Positions 33,541 to 45,285 of a stretch of 64,000 nt of DNA are shown in pieces (position 1 is the stretch's first letter; each line of letters starts with the position of its first letter). The notes under the pieces were generated by a model. It saw nothing but the letters and a program-made list of their open reading frames with translations, was not told the origin of the DNA and ran no database searches. The translations under genes were made by a program, and so were the position numbers. Origin of the DNA: Echinarachnius parma (lineage: Eukaryota > Echinodermata > Echinoidea > Clypeasteroida > Echinarachniidae); assembly GCA_037951105.1 (NCBI GenBank), contig JBAMJV010010003.1, positions 28,684 to 92,683 of the forward strand. Reading direction: 5' to 3'.

Positions 33541-34485
33541 TTTGAAGTTTTATGTTGCCTATCATACACGTTATACAACTGACACGCATGTATGACACAG
33601 GTGCAGTTGCTTTATGAGTAAGGATTGAAATACGATAATCTTACTGTTGATTATACGTTATAATTGTATTCCTTTATGTACAGTATGGTTTAGTTCTTCC
33701 TTTTTTCCAGAAGTCATGATGTTGACCTCCTTCGCTCCCGCCTTATCCCGCTTTCTTTCTCTATTTGTTTATTTTCTTACCGAATCGGTCTATTGAAAGA
33801 CATGTGTAAGACGATCGCATGTACACTGGTTGGGATGCCATTGTTATTATGACTTGTATATTGTTTAACTCGCTTATATATGCGACCGTAAAAAACGCTT
33901 CTGACACTCTTTTATGATCTCTTTAATGCGAATTTTGAAAGAAAAAAAAGGATTGGGGGAAGAAGTTTATTGGGATTTTTTTTGGCAGTGGAAAATTGCG
34001 AGATTATTGTTATTTTGCTGGGGCACTTGTAATTCTTATAACATTTTGATAATATATATATATATATATTTTTTTTTTCTTTTCATTTTTCATTTTTCAT
34101 TTTTAAATTTTATAAATAGCTAATATGGGAGATTTGGGGGTGAGCTTAGACATAGAGAAGGGTATACAGATTTTGAAAATCCTGCTTATTGCTAGTCCTT
34201 GCTTCCTTCTTTTCTCCTTCGATACTTTTCTTTTTTTAAAATTTATTTCTATATTTCTTTATTTTTCCAATGTTCATTTATTCAGCAACTTTTAATTTTT
34301 TTAAATTATTTTATTACACAAATGATTTTATGAAGCCTTTATTTTAAATTCCATGGTCATTTTGCGGAGCTTTTTTAAGTTCCTTGAGTTTGCGTATGAG
34401 TAGTGATGTGTGTATGTTCAATGTTGTATGTACCAATTGTAAAAATCTCCACAGGGTGTATTGGATTTATATTCCTCATGATGTC
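33541..34485. other. AT-rich spacer, probably including the LINE 5' region
   Basis: T-rich runs and a (TA)n tract (34,049-34,067) occur. The last few hundred bases may be the 5' part of the LINE that follows; no ORF1 was recognised. Confidence 0.45.
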
Positions 34486-35381
34486 AGTTATATATGTCTA
34501 AGGTAGATATTGTTTCTATGAATTGTCGTGGTCTAGCAAACAAGGACAAAAGACATGAATTGTTTCAATTTTTAATATTAAATCAATATCATATATGTTG
34601 CTTTCAAGATACGCATTTGATTGATTTAGATCGAGAAAACCTTAGAAAAGAATGGGGTGGTCAATGTTTTTTTAGTTGTAAAGCATCAAGCTCAAGAGAA
34701 GTGGCAATTTTGTTTAGTGGAGGTATAACAGTCGATATTTTAGATAGTAAAGAAGATGATAATGGAAATTTTGTTGTACAACATATCAGGATATTTGATT
34801 ATGATATTACGTTAGTATCTTTGTATGGTCCCAACACTGACTGTCCCCTTTTTTATGGTCAGTTAGAAAAAATATATATTGGAATTTGAAAACCCATTTA
34901 CTATTATGTGTGGCGATTGGAATCTGGTACAGGATTTTGATTTAGACACTTACAATTATATTCGTATTAATAACCCATTGACCAAAAATAGAGTTAGTCA
35001 TTTAAAACAGAATTCATATTTGATTGATCCTTGGAGAGAATTGTACCCTTTAAAACAAAGTTTGTCTTGGCGACAGCCAAATCCGGTAAAAATGGCAAGA
35101 TTAGATTTTTTTCTTGTTACAAAATAAATTATGTCAGTTATAGATAAATTGAAAATATCACCAGGATATAGGACAGACCATTCATTAGTATGCTTGTCTT
35201 TGAATTTAGAAAAGATACATACAGGTAAAGGTTATTGGAAATTTAATAACTCGTTGTTGAAAGATGAAGAATATGTACAGAAAATTAAACATGTAATTAA
35301 AGAAAATATTGTAATGTATTCGGTGGATAAAGTGTCCTATGATGAATTAGACTTAGATAAATGAAATTTTGAAAATTATAG

Positions 35382-35468
35382 ATTGTCTATAGATGATCAG
35401 TTATTATTTAATACATTATTAATCATCATTAATAATGTATTAAAACAAAACTGATCATCTATAGACAA
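35382..35468. repeat. Local inverted duplication inside the LINE
   Basis: ATTGTCTATAGATGATCAG at 35,382 is mirrored by CTGATCATCTATAGACAAT ending at 35,468, with ATTTAATACATTATTAAT also mirrored between. Arms ~43 bp, practically no loop. It interrupts the linker between the endonuclease and RT. Confidence 0.92.
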
Positions 35469-37424
35469 TATCATATTCAAGTATGAAAAGAAAACGGTGT
35501 ATGAAAAATGAAACTAAATTAGAAAAAGAAATTATTGATTTAGAAAAAAAGGTTATTCATGTTTTAGATAATAAAGATATTATTGAAGAATTGGAAGATA
35601 AAAAAATAGCTTGGAAGATTTAAGAAAACAAAAAGTCGATGACGCAATTCTTCGTTCATAGTTAGAATGGATGGAGTTTGGTGAAAAACCCTCAACATTC
35701 TTTTTTAATTGAGAAAAACAAAATCGTATTAATAGACAAATTAAAACACTGATTGATGATCAAGGTAATACAATTCAAAATCCAAATGTTTCATTTGAAG
35801 TACATCGTTTTACTCTAAATTATATAAGCATAAACCTGTATCCGACTTTGACTGGGATCTTTTTCAATCAAGAAACATCCCGAAATTGAACGTGCAGATG
35901 AAAGATTCTTTAGAAGGTCCTTTATCAATTGACGAGGTTTTCCAAGTTATTACAAATATGAAAAATAATAAATCCCCAGGAATGGATGGTTTTACAGTTG
36001 AATTTTCTTTTGGGAAGTATAAAGTATGTTTTACTTCGATCATTGAATTATGCATATTTTAATGGTCATATGACTGAAGCGCATACAATGGGAGTGATTA
36101 TATTAATACCAAAAGGATTTAAATGATATTCCTGGACTTGTGTTGATAATAGATTTTGAAAAAGCTTTCGACTCAATATCACACGACTTTATATTTCAGG
36201 CCCTGGACTTTTGAAATTTTGGTGGTTCCATAAAATCATGGATTAAACTTTTGTATGAGAATGCCTCGTCATGCGCTTTGGTCAATGGTCATATGACAAA
36301 CAGATTTAATATAGAAAGAGGATGTCGTTAAGGTAACCCTCTGTCTCCATACATTTTTATTTTATGTGCAGAAATACTAAGTATAATGGTAAGAAAATGT
36401 GATGGTATTAATGGGATAAAAATAGCTAATGTTCAGCACAAAATAATTCAGTATGCTGATGATACTCTAATTACTTTAGATGGTACAGAAGATGATTTGA
36501 AGAAAACGATAGAAATTTTAAATACTTTTGAAGCTGCATCAGGATTGAGAATAAATAAGCACAAAACTAAAGTTATATGGATAGGGAGATATAAAGAAAG
36601 GAAAGATTCTTTGTGTATAGAAGAAAATTTAGATTGGGTTTTTGATGGTTATTTTAGATATGTAGGCATCGATTTTTCGGGTGACTCGCATGATATGGTT
36701 GATCATAATTTTTATGAACAAATTATACATATTAACTCTCAAATGACTCTCTGGTTAAAAAGATCGTGAACAATGTTTGGTATAATAATAGTTGTAAAAT
36801 CGTTATTAGTATCAAAGTTAAATTATTTATTTTTATCATTACCGAACCCCTCTAATGAATTATGAAAATATTACAAAAGTAATTTTTTGAATTTATTTGG
36901 AATCATAAACCTGACAAAATAAGTAGGAAACAAATGATACAACCCTATCATTTGGGAGGAGCCAAAATGATAGATATATACTCACATGTTCATTCATTGA
37001 AAATATCATGGATGAGAAGATACTTTTTTGGTAATATAGATTCTTTTATTGATATTTTAATGTATACATTTATGCCTGAAAATTGTCAATTGAACTCTTC
37101 TTTTGGTGACGTTCACTTTTTAAGATTGTCAATAGTTGCAACTAACCTGTTTTGGAAAAAAGAAAATTTTGGCTTACAGTATTTTACAGTCTAAAAGTTA
37201 TCGCGATATATCTTGTCAGCCTCTATGGTTTAATAGTCATATTCAGGTGAATAATGTGTGTGTATTTTATGGGTCTTGGTATGAAGAGGGTATAATATGT
37301 ATTAATGATTTGTTAGATGAAGATGGTACTTTTTTTGTCACTCAATGAATTTAAATTGAAATACCAAGCTATTAACTCTGGTTTTAATAACCGTTGTGGT
37401 ATTTTTGTGATAATGGAACAGCCT

Positions 37425-38370
37425 TTAAAGGGATCTAGTAACTTTGTTGACATGTGCAAAAAGTGATGAATGGTTGATGCAATGTATATTGTTGTTATCT
37501 CATATTTCCACAGGGTATTGTGTGAAAATTTCAAGTCAAATGGACATTGTATGGCCAAGTAATGAGCGAAAATGCACAGTGATATTCAGTAAATTACTGC
37601 ACTCACTTTGTACACGGAAGAAAAACTCGCCCGGAGTTTTTCTTATCTGAATACTTCAATCATACATATCTTTGTAACGAAAGGAAAATTTGAAAAAACC
37701 GAAACCTGTCCCATGATTTTATTGTTAAAGGGAAAGTTGAGTTCTGGTAAGGAGAGTACAGTTTTGGTGAAACTGAATTTCAGTAACCCAAACCTGCATC
37801 ATTACATTACAAACTAATAGTTATAACTAGAAAGGAACACAAAAATACAAATGACGTAGTAAAGATCATGCTATCATTCAAAAAGAGCCGTTAAAACGTA
37901 AGAGGGCGCTCTCTAAACACTCATCGGTTTCAACCATTTTGAATAAAATATTGTGCATGTGATGCTTTGTTGAAATAGTGATTAGATAGAGAAATAACCA
38001 ACAACTATTTAAATACCTATTTTGTAACTTTTTGAAAAGAGGAAGCATTTTCTTTGTATTTTTAACGGCTGGTTCAAAATTCTCTAATAAGCCTGGGGCC
38101 CCAGGTTTATTACAAATTGTTACATTTATGGATATTTCAGCCGTCTCTGAACCGATTTTGATCAAACCAAGATGATTTTATTATTTAAATATTATGCTCT
38201 TTCAAATTTTACACTCAGTTTTTCATTACCTCACCAAAATATAAGTAGTCTAGCGCCCCCTCTACCAAAACTCAACTATCCCTTTAATACGAATACAACA
38301 AGGTATAAGGGAACCGCTAGAATTAAAATTTTATTTTGAGGATTTGGACAATGTTACTAAGTCCCTTTAA
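37425..38370. mobile_element. TTAA MITE family B inserted in the LINE (itself interrupted)
   Basis: Ends TTAAAGGGATCTAGTAACTT and, inverted, TTAAAGGGACTTAGTAACAT. TTAA is duplicated around it. Excising it (one TTAA kept) rejoins the LINE reading frame exactly, from EQPL to RLDY. Without the nested element its length is ~382 bp, close to the intact copy at 58.2 kb (379 bp). Confidence 0.92.
37724..38287. mobile_element. TTAA MITE family A nested inside family B
   Basis: Starts TTAAAGGGAAAGTTGAGTT and ends CTCAACTATCCCTTTAA, 564 bp, with TTAA on both sides. The characteristic AGAGGGCGCTCTCTAAA and GCCTGGGGCCCC phrases are present. It splits the family B element, so it is younger. Confidence 0.93.
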
Positions 38371-39014
38371 GATTAGATTATCCCTTATCTGTCGATTTCG
38401 GAAAGGCTGCTCGCATATATATGCTTTATTATTACAACAAAAATGGGAAGAATGTAAAAGCTTTAAAAAATGGAAAAGGTTTTTTTACTATTGATGAGTC
38501 CATATGGCAGAAATATTGTTCTCTTGTATTCAATTGTACTCTGGATGTTAATTTACATAGGTTTCAATTTACACTATTACATAGAATTTTGTTTACAAAT
38601 GAAATATTGTTTAAATTGAATATGGTCGAAAATTAATTATGTTCCTTTTGTAATGCACATACTGAAACCATTACTCATTTATTTTGTGATTGTCAATTTG
38701 TTAACAATATTTGGGCAAAATTAGAAAGATGGATTAACTTAAGTGCTGGATGTAATATACATTTTACAAATGAAAATATATTGTTTGGATTAAGACGTTT
38801 AAATAATAGAGCAATAAACTGTTTATTGTTCGTTAGTAAGCAAATAATATTTCGAAATAAACTAGTGAATAAAATACCTGTATTTTCTCAGTTTAAATTA
38901 GCGTTAATTTCATATTATAAAAATGAACAATATATATTTAGTTTGAAAGGTCATGGTAAATATTTTGATAAAAATGGTTGTCCTTGAAAAGTATGTTTTC
39001 TGATATTCTTTAAT

Positions 39015-40543
39015 TAAACCCCTCAAAAAAAGTTCGGAAACTCAACTTTGATCGATTATATTAGTCTTGTCAAATTTAATTTTTTTCTTTTAGTGTCATT
39101 GCATTGCATGTAGATTTCCCTTTAAAATGATACATTATTTGTCATTTATTTCAAATCAGGGAATACATAGTGCGTTTCAGAATGGAGGACGGTCAGAAGT
39201 CATATGTCGCAAAATGGGCCGAGAGTATTCAGTTGGGAAATTTTACTCTTGTGTCGTATTTTTTAATGCTCAAGTTGTATCGAAGATTGTAGCGCGTTTA
39301 AATGATTAAACCTATCAAATTTGGTATCATTTTAAAGCCCACTTGCCTATCTTTTCAATACGATTATGTCCGTAACAATTTTATTAGCAGGTTAAGTATG
39401 GTACAGCTGAATATGGGGGAGGGTCGAGTATGAAATGTTGCAAAATGCATTTAATTTTGTGAAATTGAAGGCGTTGCATCGAAAATCGACTATTGGAGGG
39501 GATGTTTTGGGGTTTTACATTGCATAATCATCAGTAAATTTAGCATCATGTACAAGCATGTTTATTTTCCCTTAAAATTATGTCTCACCTGTAATAGTTA
39601 GGCTATTGGGGTGTGTGCAGTAAAGCCGGATATCGGGGCGTATTAATGCTATGAATTTAAGACCATGGCTTCCTGTTACAAGATTCCGGAAAGATATTGT
39701 TTTATTATTCATAATTATATCATTAATTTACCTTTAATATGATATCTCGTTTGCAATAATTATGCTGCCTGTGTGTGTGCATTACCGGAAAACTCTCAAA
39801 CTTGATGTTTTGAAAATGCATCAAATTTCCCGAATCCTTCGCAAACTGCCCAGAACTGGCATATTAGCGCCCTCTTTGACCGTGTAGGTATGCCTGGGTT
39901 AGCACGTTATCGAATGGCAAAACTTCGACCTTGCAACGTGTCATTTTGAGCCCCATACATTAAGAGGTGCTACACACACCTCAATCACATAGTCATTATG
40001 AATGGGGCATTATTTTATTGACAAATTAACACGCTTCAACATGATGTTGAATTTCATAATGTTTATGTAAAGTAAAGTACTAAGATATCTCCACAAAAAG
40101 TCGTTTTTGGATGCAATTTCGCTGTCGATCCTCCCCAATATTCACCTTTATTGTGCCTACCCGGCTTTCATAATCATTCCAAGTGAGGTGCCATTGGAAA
40201 GATAGTTAAAAAAGGCTTTGTTCTGATACCGTATTCAACAGCATTTCTTCATTGTCAAGATATTCATCGTCGAAAAAATTTGAACTTGAGGAAGACCGTG
40301 ATATGAGTGTCAGACCTTCCGACTGAAGTTTGTTGGCGCATTTTTTGACATTTCACTTCTGACCTTCCCCCGTTCTCAAATATACTGCGCATACCCCGTA
40401 CTCGTGATGCTTACGAATTTGGTATCATTTTAAAGAGGTGTACACACTCTTTCAAGTGATACCAAATATAACCAATTATGATTTCATAAGAAAATAGATA
40501 TAATGGATCAAACTTGAGTTTCCGAATTTTTTTGAGGGGTTTA
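39015..40543. mobile_element. 1.5-kb TA-type inverted-repeat element in the LINE 3' region
   Basis: Ends TAAACCCCTCAAAAAAAGTT and the inverse (AATTTTTTTGAGGGGTTTA), continuing for ~40 bp (CGGAAACTCAA / TTGAGTTTCCG). TA at each terminus fits a Tc1/mariner-like target. The interior repeats the phrase TTTGGTATCATTTTAAAG (39,316 and 40,419). No transposase frame was recognised. Confidence 0.85.
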
Positions 40544-40690
40544 GTTAAATTTATACAAAGCTATTGTACGACGGTTCATTTATGGTTCATTTATTGTTAT
40601 TGTTGTTTTATTATTATGATATGCTTGTACATGTCATGCTCTGTTTAATTTTGTTTTGTTTATACCAATAAATGCCCTGTGGAGGGGGGG

Positions 40691-41157
40691 AAAATGAAGA
40701 AAAAAATGATTGGGTGGCTATTATATGCATTCGTCTACGGTCGTATTGCAACAATATATGTTAGGGAAATACTGTATAGTTGTCATTTCTCTAAAACATA
40801 CGAACTGGCTGATCACGTGAGCGTCCGCCATTATCAATGTTATCATTGTCGGCGGACCAAATGAACCACGGCGGAAAGTATACCTTGTGCATGTGGTGAA
40901 GACATTGTCAAGTCGAAGGTGTTCGCTATTCCAGATAATACGCGGAGGGCATGCACAAAACTTTCAACCGGATAGAACAGACATCGCCGTACAAGGGACG
41001 TATTCGCCGAACAACAAAAGGACAAGAACGTATACGAACGGAGAAAAACGGAGACGAACGGATTGAAAATTTTGCTGTTCGTTTGTCATACCTTTTCGCA
41101 ATCCGGTTAGATGTGACCGGGCTATTAAGGTGTTAGGTAGCCAGATCTCCACAGCAA
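40691..41157. other. No gene recognised
   Basis: Small overlapping frames on both strands near 40,840-41,150, with no domain. The phrase GTCAAGTCGAAGGTGTTCGC (~40,908) resembles one at ~42,864, so a dispersed repeat may span 40.8-42.9 kb. Confidence 0.4.
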
Positions 41158-41953
41158 GTTTAACCCTAAAAAGGCCGGGCTATTTGAGGTCTTCAGCAGG
41201 CCGGGGGGGGGGGGGGGGCATTATGCCCCCCCCCCCCCCCCCCCCTAAGATCTCAGCCGCGGAGCGGCCGATTGCCGTGGACAATTGCACGCATGATAAG
41301 TGAAGTGTATAGAATACAATGGTAATTTAAATTTTGTGAACAATTCATTAATTTGCATATTTATGGTAATTTATGCAAATAAGGTCATAAAATTCATATT
41401 TTTACCCATAAATCATATATTCTTCATAATTAAACTCTGGTTTTCACTACATATATTCTTTAGAGCATTTGGAATAATAATACGACAACAAAATCTGGAA
41501 GAGCCAGGTTCTTCCTTATGTTTTCTATTGTTTTTTTATAATTTCTTATGTATTTCTTTGTGTTTTTTTACTTATGTATTTTATTGTTTTTTTATTTTTT
41601 ATTTGTAACTATAATTCAACTATTTTGAACCCCAAAACAAACATATCAAATGTAAACAAGACCAAATAACCAATGATATACCTCCTTTTACGAAAACTGA
41701 TACTTCCATATGTTTTGTACACAAATCACGAAATTGAGCAATTTTCGGGCTGACATGCATATACAAAAGGTCACGTGACTTCGTAACGGTAAGGCCGATT
41801 TTCTAATTTTTTGTTTTAAAATATGCGCAAGACCGAAAAGAAAAAAGTCACTAAGCAGCGGCGCGTCATCTTACCGCGTTTTGGAGCAATAACAAAAATC
41901 GCGGAGGGGGGGGGGGGCATTATTATGCCTCCCCGGACTTTTTAGGGTTAAAC
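41158..41953. mobile_element. 0.8-kb element with GTTTAACCCTAAAAAG ends and G/C tracts
   Basis: GTTTAACCCTAAAAAG at 41,158 and its exact inverse ending 41,953. Near the left end lies a G-run followed by GCATTATGCC and a C-run (41,203-41,246), and near the right end a similar GCATTATTATGCC between G- and C-tracts. Non-coding; superfamily not assigned. Confidence 0.8.
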
Positions 41954-42589
41954 CAATTTTATTTGCAAGTATTTTTAATAAGACAACAAATTCAGAAGTC
42001 TACTTAAAAAAAATGTGTTGCGAACACCTCCAAATCCGAGATGGCGTCCAAAAAAGTAGCCTTTTTTTTTTTTACTTGCTATAGATAATTGGCAAAGTTT
42101 ACCAAACGATATCGGAAGTCAGCATGATTTTGCAGTCAAATTAAAGACAATAACATTTCCTATGAATTGATACCAAACACCATGTATTTCAGGATATGTA
42201 ACACGGTCATTTTAGCCCCAAACTCAAATTGTAGGCATTTTCCCCCAACAATAGGAAATCATTGCTTTACATAATTCAGCATAAATCAATAATTATATTG
42301 GGAGTTGAATTACTACTTCTAGGACAACTGCCCAGTTATATCAGCAATACGCTGTAAGAATTTCAAGCTGTGTGTACCATATCTGAACAAAAAGTTATGA
42401 TAACTGGAAGTCAGCATTTGACATCGACAAATACAGCAATTTGTTACGATTTCGAACACTATACAGGGTGCACCAACAAATGTGATTCTTGTTTTAGGAC
42501 TTTATTAAAGAAATGCGTCGAATGACATTATTGCTTCTTCTCGTTTTTAACAGAAATTCATATGTTCTTCTTTTATATCATACATTTGC
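41954..42589. other. No gene recognised
   Basis: AT-rich DNA. A TATACAGGGTGCACCAACAA phrase at ~42,462 resembles a single Tc1/mariner-type end without a partner. Confidence 0.45.
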
Positions 42590-42690
42590 CTGTTCTTTCA
42601 AATTCGACACTCAGTTGTTCATTACCTCACAAAGAAATTGCGTTGTGCAGCGCGCGCGCCCTCCCTACCAAAACTGAACTACCCATTTAA
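42590..42690. mobile_element. Right end of TTAA MITE family A
   Basis: TTCTTTCAAATTCGACACTC, TTCATTACCTCACAAAG and CTACCAAAACTGAACTACCC precede a terminal TTTAA, as in the 51.3-kb copy. The left part is absent. Confidence 0.7.
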
Positions 42691-43860
42691 TTTATTAACA
42701 TACGTATTTGCGTTTTAGGCTTGGGTTAGAAAGCTTGATGTTATATCCCTAAAATACGGAAACTGGCTAGCGCAGAGACCATGGTATGTTCAGAGAGGGC
42801 GGGATCGTGTTTGATATATCCGGGCGTTAAGCGGATTTTACTTTGTGTATGTTGAAGCGATATGTCAAGTCGATGGTATTCGCTATTCAAAACAGAAGAA
42901 ATAGCTTCTATTTTCTATATTTCTAATGTCATCATGACAATGTAAAAATAACAGTCTTTTATGTATTTCATTAATTCACTTTGTTAATTTGGTTAAAAGA
43001 AGGGAAAAAACACAAATTAATATAACAAAATCCCGCTTTACAAGGGAGACATGCATGGTCAAAGAAAAGTAAAAACACAAAACAAAACAATAAGAACTGT
43101 ACAAATTATATTAAGAGGCAATTATCTACGTTGTATTTTGTTTTCTAAAAGAGAGTGGAGCCTGCGACTTGTGGTCGTTGTCCCCATCTTGTAAGAATTG
43201 AAATTATATAATACAAACGTGTAGACTACAAACATAGTTTCAATCAATTTCATGAAGGTTCATGATATAAGAAACAGTATGTGAACCAAATTTGAAACTA
43301 TATGTTTAAAAGGCTGATGACTATTTAGACACTAATAGTGAATTCCTTCCAAATAGCATCAAGACAGGCTACCAGCCAGGAATATATCAAACATAGCAGA
43401 GATGTTCTTTTTGTGTATATATAATGCTAATGTGTCTACCTCAGTTGGATACTACTACATTTAGTATACATATCACAATTTGTCGATTAACCATATGAAT
43501 CCCAAGGGAAGGGCACATGGTGCCGCTAGCGTATTGGTCGACACTTTTCTATTTATAATTTGATATTGATAATTTTCTGGATAATGAATGGTGAATGAAT
43601 GGTGTGTGTTGGCGTCTCCTATCTTTTCTTCAGAAAAACTACAACTTTCGACTTTTTTGACCGTACAAGTGTGGTGAAATGAGAATGTAATATCTCTGTA
43701 ATTACTTGTGTGGACCTTTGGAGTCAAGAACTTTATATATTGATCGATTTTCTTCAAACTCTTCTGCAAATCTACAGTGCTCCTGTCTAGCCATTTGTCT
43801 TGTCAGTCCCATGTGCCTATTCGCTGTTATGTGAAATATATATACTCTGCTTGAACTATT
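42691..43860. other. No gene recognised; may include LINE 5' UTR
   Basis: AT-rich DNA without domain-bearing frames. A 98-codon minus frame at 43,473-43,769 has no family match I can name. Confidence 0.4.
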
Positions 43861-44024
43861 ATACAGTATTCTTTGTGTATACTAGTGACTTTCATTTAGA
43901 ACAGAAAAGGTGCCTTCAATTCACCAGTTTAATACCATTGTTGAGATACCATTCACCATTCGACTGACAAAGACAAAATCCTCTTGGACTTAACTTCTAA
44001 TACCAGATAATACCCAACCCAACA

Positions 44025-44741
44025 ATGGCCGTGAAAAAGGGAAAGCTGGTAATAAAGGACCTGCTAGAGGACGACGAGTTTCTGACTGCTGTCAATGGGC
44101 TAGTATCGAAAGCAGTTGATGCCAAAATACTTGAGATGAAAACTCTGATCGACAAACAGAACGGAGACATCCACGACCTTCAATGCAGTCTGGAAGAAGC
44201 CACATACGACATCAAACATCTTAGTAAGCAGCTAGAGTCTAGTCTCAACACCATACAAAAACTCGTCAATGATCTCAACAGCCAGGAGCAGTATTCCCGT
44301 AGAAACTGCGTCAGGATCTACGGCGTGAAGGAGTCACCGAAGGAGAACACCGATGCCGTTGTATGCCAGATTGCGAAGGATCACCTTGCCATCGACCTGG
44401 ACCCGAAGGTCATCGACCGGAGCCACCGGGTCGGGAAGCACCGGGAGCCTAGGAAGTCTGGCGGATCGGTCCCCCCGCGGCTGATAATTGTCAAGCTGAC
44501 TAGCTACAAACATCGGCATGTACTGATCGCGAAGAGACGAGCACTGAAGAACACCGGGATGGGGATTCAGGAAGACTTGACTGACCACAACAACAAACTG
44601 CTCACCGAAGCCAGACATCACGCAAAAGTGGAAGCCGCCTGGTCCATGGACGGGCGAATTTTCGTCATCCCTCGCTCGAGTACCAGGCGGCAGAACCCGA
44701 AGAAAATCATCAGGTGCAAAGAAGACCTAGACAGCTTGTGA
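44025..44741 (+). CDS. LINE ORF1 protein (coiled coil plus RRM-like RNA-binding domain), intact
   Basis: An uninterrupted 238-codon frame with a favourable start context (ACAATGG). Residues ~30-95 form a coiled coil with heptad-like Leu/Ile spacing (QCSLEEATYDIKHLSKQLES). Then comes YSRRNCVRIYGVKESPKE, the hallmark start of the RRM-like domain of LINE ORF1 proteins, then VIDRSHRVG, RPLIIVK-like RLIIVKLTSYKHRH, and a C-terminal basic tail. In retrotransposons such a protein trimerises, coats the element RNA and acts as chaperone. Unlike the AT-rich ORF2 next to it, this frame is GC-rich (often over 55% per line). It could be an exapted gene, but position and domains favour ORF1. Confidence 0.85.
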   Translation: MAVKKGKLVIKDLLEDDEFLTAVNGLVSKAVDAKILEMKTLIDKQNGDIHDLQCSLEEATYDIKHLSKQLESSLNTIQKLVNDLNSQEQYSRRNCVRIYGVKESPKENTDAVVCQIAKDHLAIDLDPKVIDRSHRVGKHREPRKSGGSVPPRLIIVKLTSYKHRHVLIAKRRALKNTGMGIQEDLTDHNNKLLTEARHHAKVEAAWSMDGRIFVIPRSSTRRQNPKKIIRCKEDLDSL

Positions 44742-45285
44742 CTTTGATTAAATTACTGCGCCACAATAATGTATGTGAACCTTTCTTTTTCTCTAAACAT
44801 ACATTTTATGCATGAACAATATACAATGACATGCTTTAATAAAAGGTACATGACATTTCAAAAACTCATAATATTAATCTCTTTTAAATGATGCAAACTT
44901 GTAGTTGTATTGCATTATGTATTATGTCATGTGATTATAATTTGTTCATATACTTTATTATGCAAAAGGAAATAATAACATACACCTGTATGGTCATATT
45001 AAGGGAACTATCTTGACTTCATAGAGTCCTACTTGTATCTTATCTTTTTTTAAATTCTATAGGTAGAACAAAATTGTTTTATGATGTACATATATTCATT
45101 CTCACGTAATTTGTATTTTCTGTGTTTTTCTGGTGTTTGTAAAATGACAAAGACTTTTGAACAGTGCATCAAGAATACATGTTGGTCTCATGAAAACCAC
45201 TTACACGCTTGTTATAAGACTGCTTTTCGTACTGATACATTTCTAAGATTCATTATTATGTACAATGCTACAATGAAGTTTTTAC
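44742..45285 (+). other. Spacer between LINE ORF1 and ORF2
   Basis: Very AT-rich, with a 70-codon frame (45,081-45,293) of no known domain that overlaps the ORF2 start. Base composition shifts sharply at the ORF1 stop codon. Confidence 0.5.

Larger units (their letters stand above)
34494..38985 (+). pseudogene. L1/Tx1-type ORF2 (endonuclease and reverse transcriptase), broken
   Basis: The order of domains is complete. An apurinic-type endonuclease opens VDIVSMNCRGLANKDKR, with CCFQDTHL and VSLYGPN; after a frameshift at ~34,880 come MCGDWNLVQDFDLD and RLDFFLV, then YRTDHSLV. A linker follows. The RT has NNKSPGMDGFT (~35,970), IDFEKAFDSISHDF (~36,150), a GNPLSPYIFILCAE block (~36,335) and the catalytic YADD at ~36,450. 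The C-terminal part has a Cys-His motif, CSFCNAHTETITHLFCDC, at ~38,640. In life it nicks DNA and reverse-transcribes the LINE RNA. At least seven stops or frameshifts, plus the MITE insertion, make this copy inactive. Confidence 0.9.
34490..40690 (+). mobile_element. L1/Tx1-like LINE with three nested insertions
   Basis: A plus-strand non-LTR retrotransposon with ORF2 from ~34,494 to ~38,985 and a 3' region that resumes after an inserted element and reaches about 40,690. Inserted into it are a TTAA MITE of family B (37,425-38,370), itself split by a family A MITE (37,724-38,287), and a TA-type inverted-repeat element (39,015-40,543) in the 3' part. Removing each restores continuous LINE text. 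No ORF1 is seen, so the copy may be 5'-truncated. Confidence 0.85.

Noticed and set aside
33272..33598. 108-codon minus-strand frame as a gene
   Set aside because: It covers the right part of a 451-bp TTAA MITE and runs past its end, with no domain.
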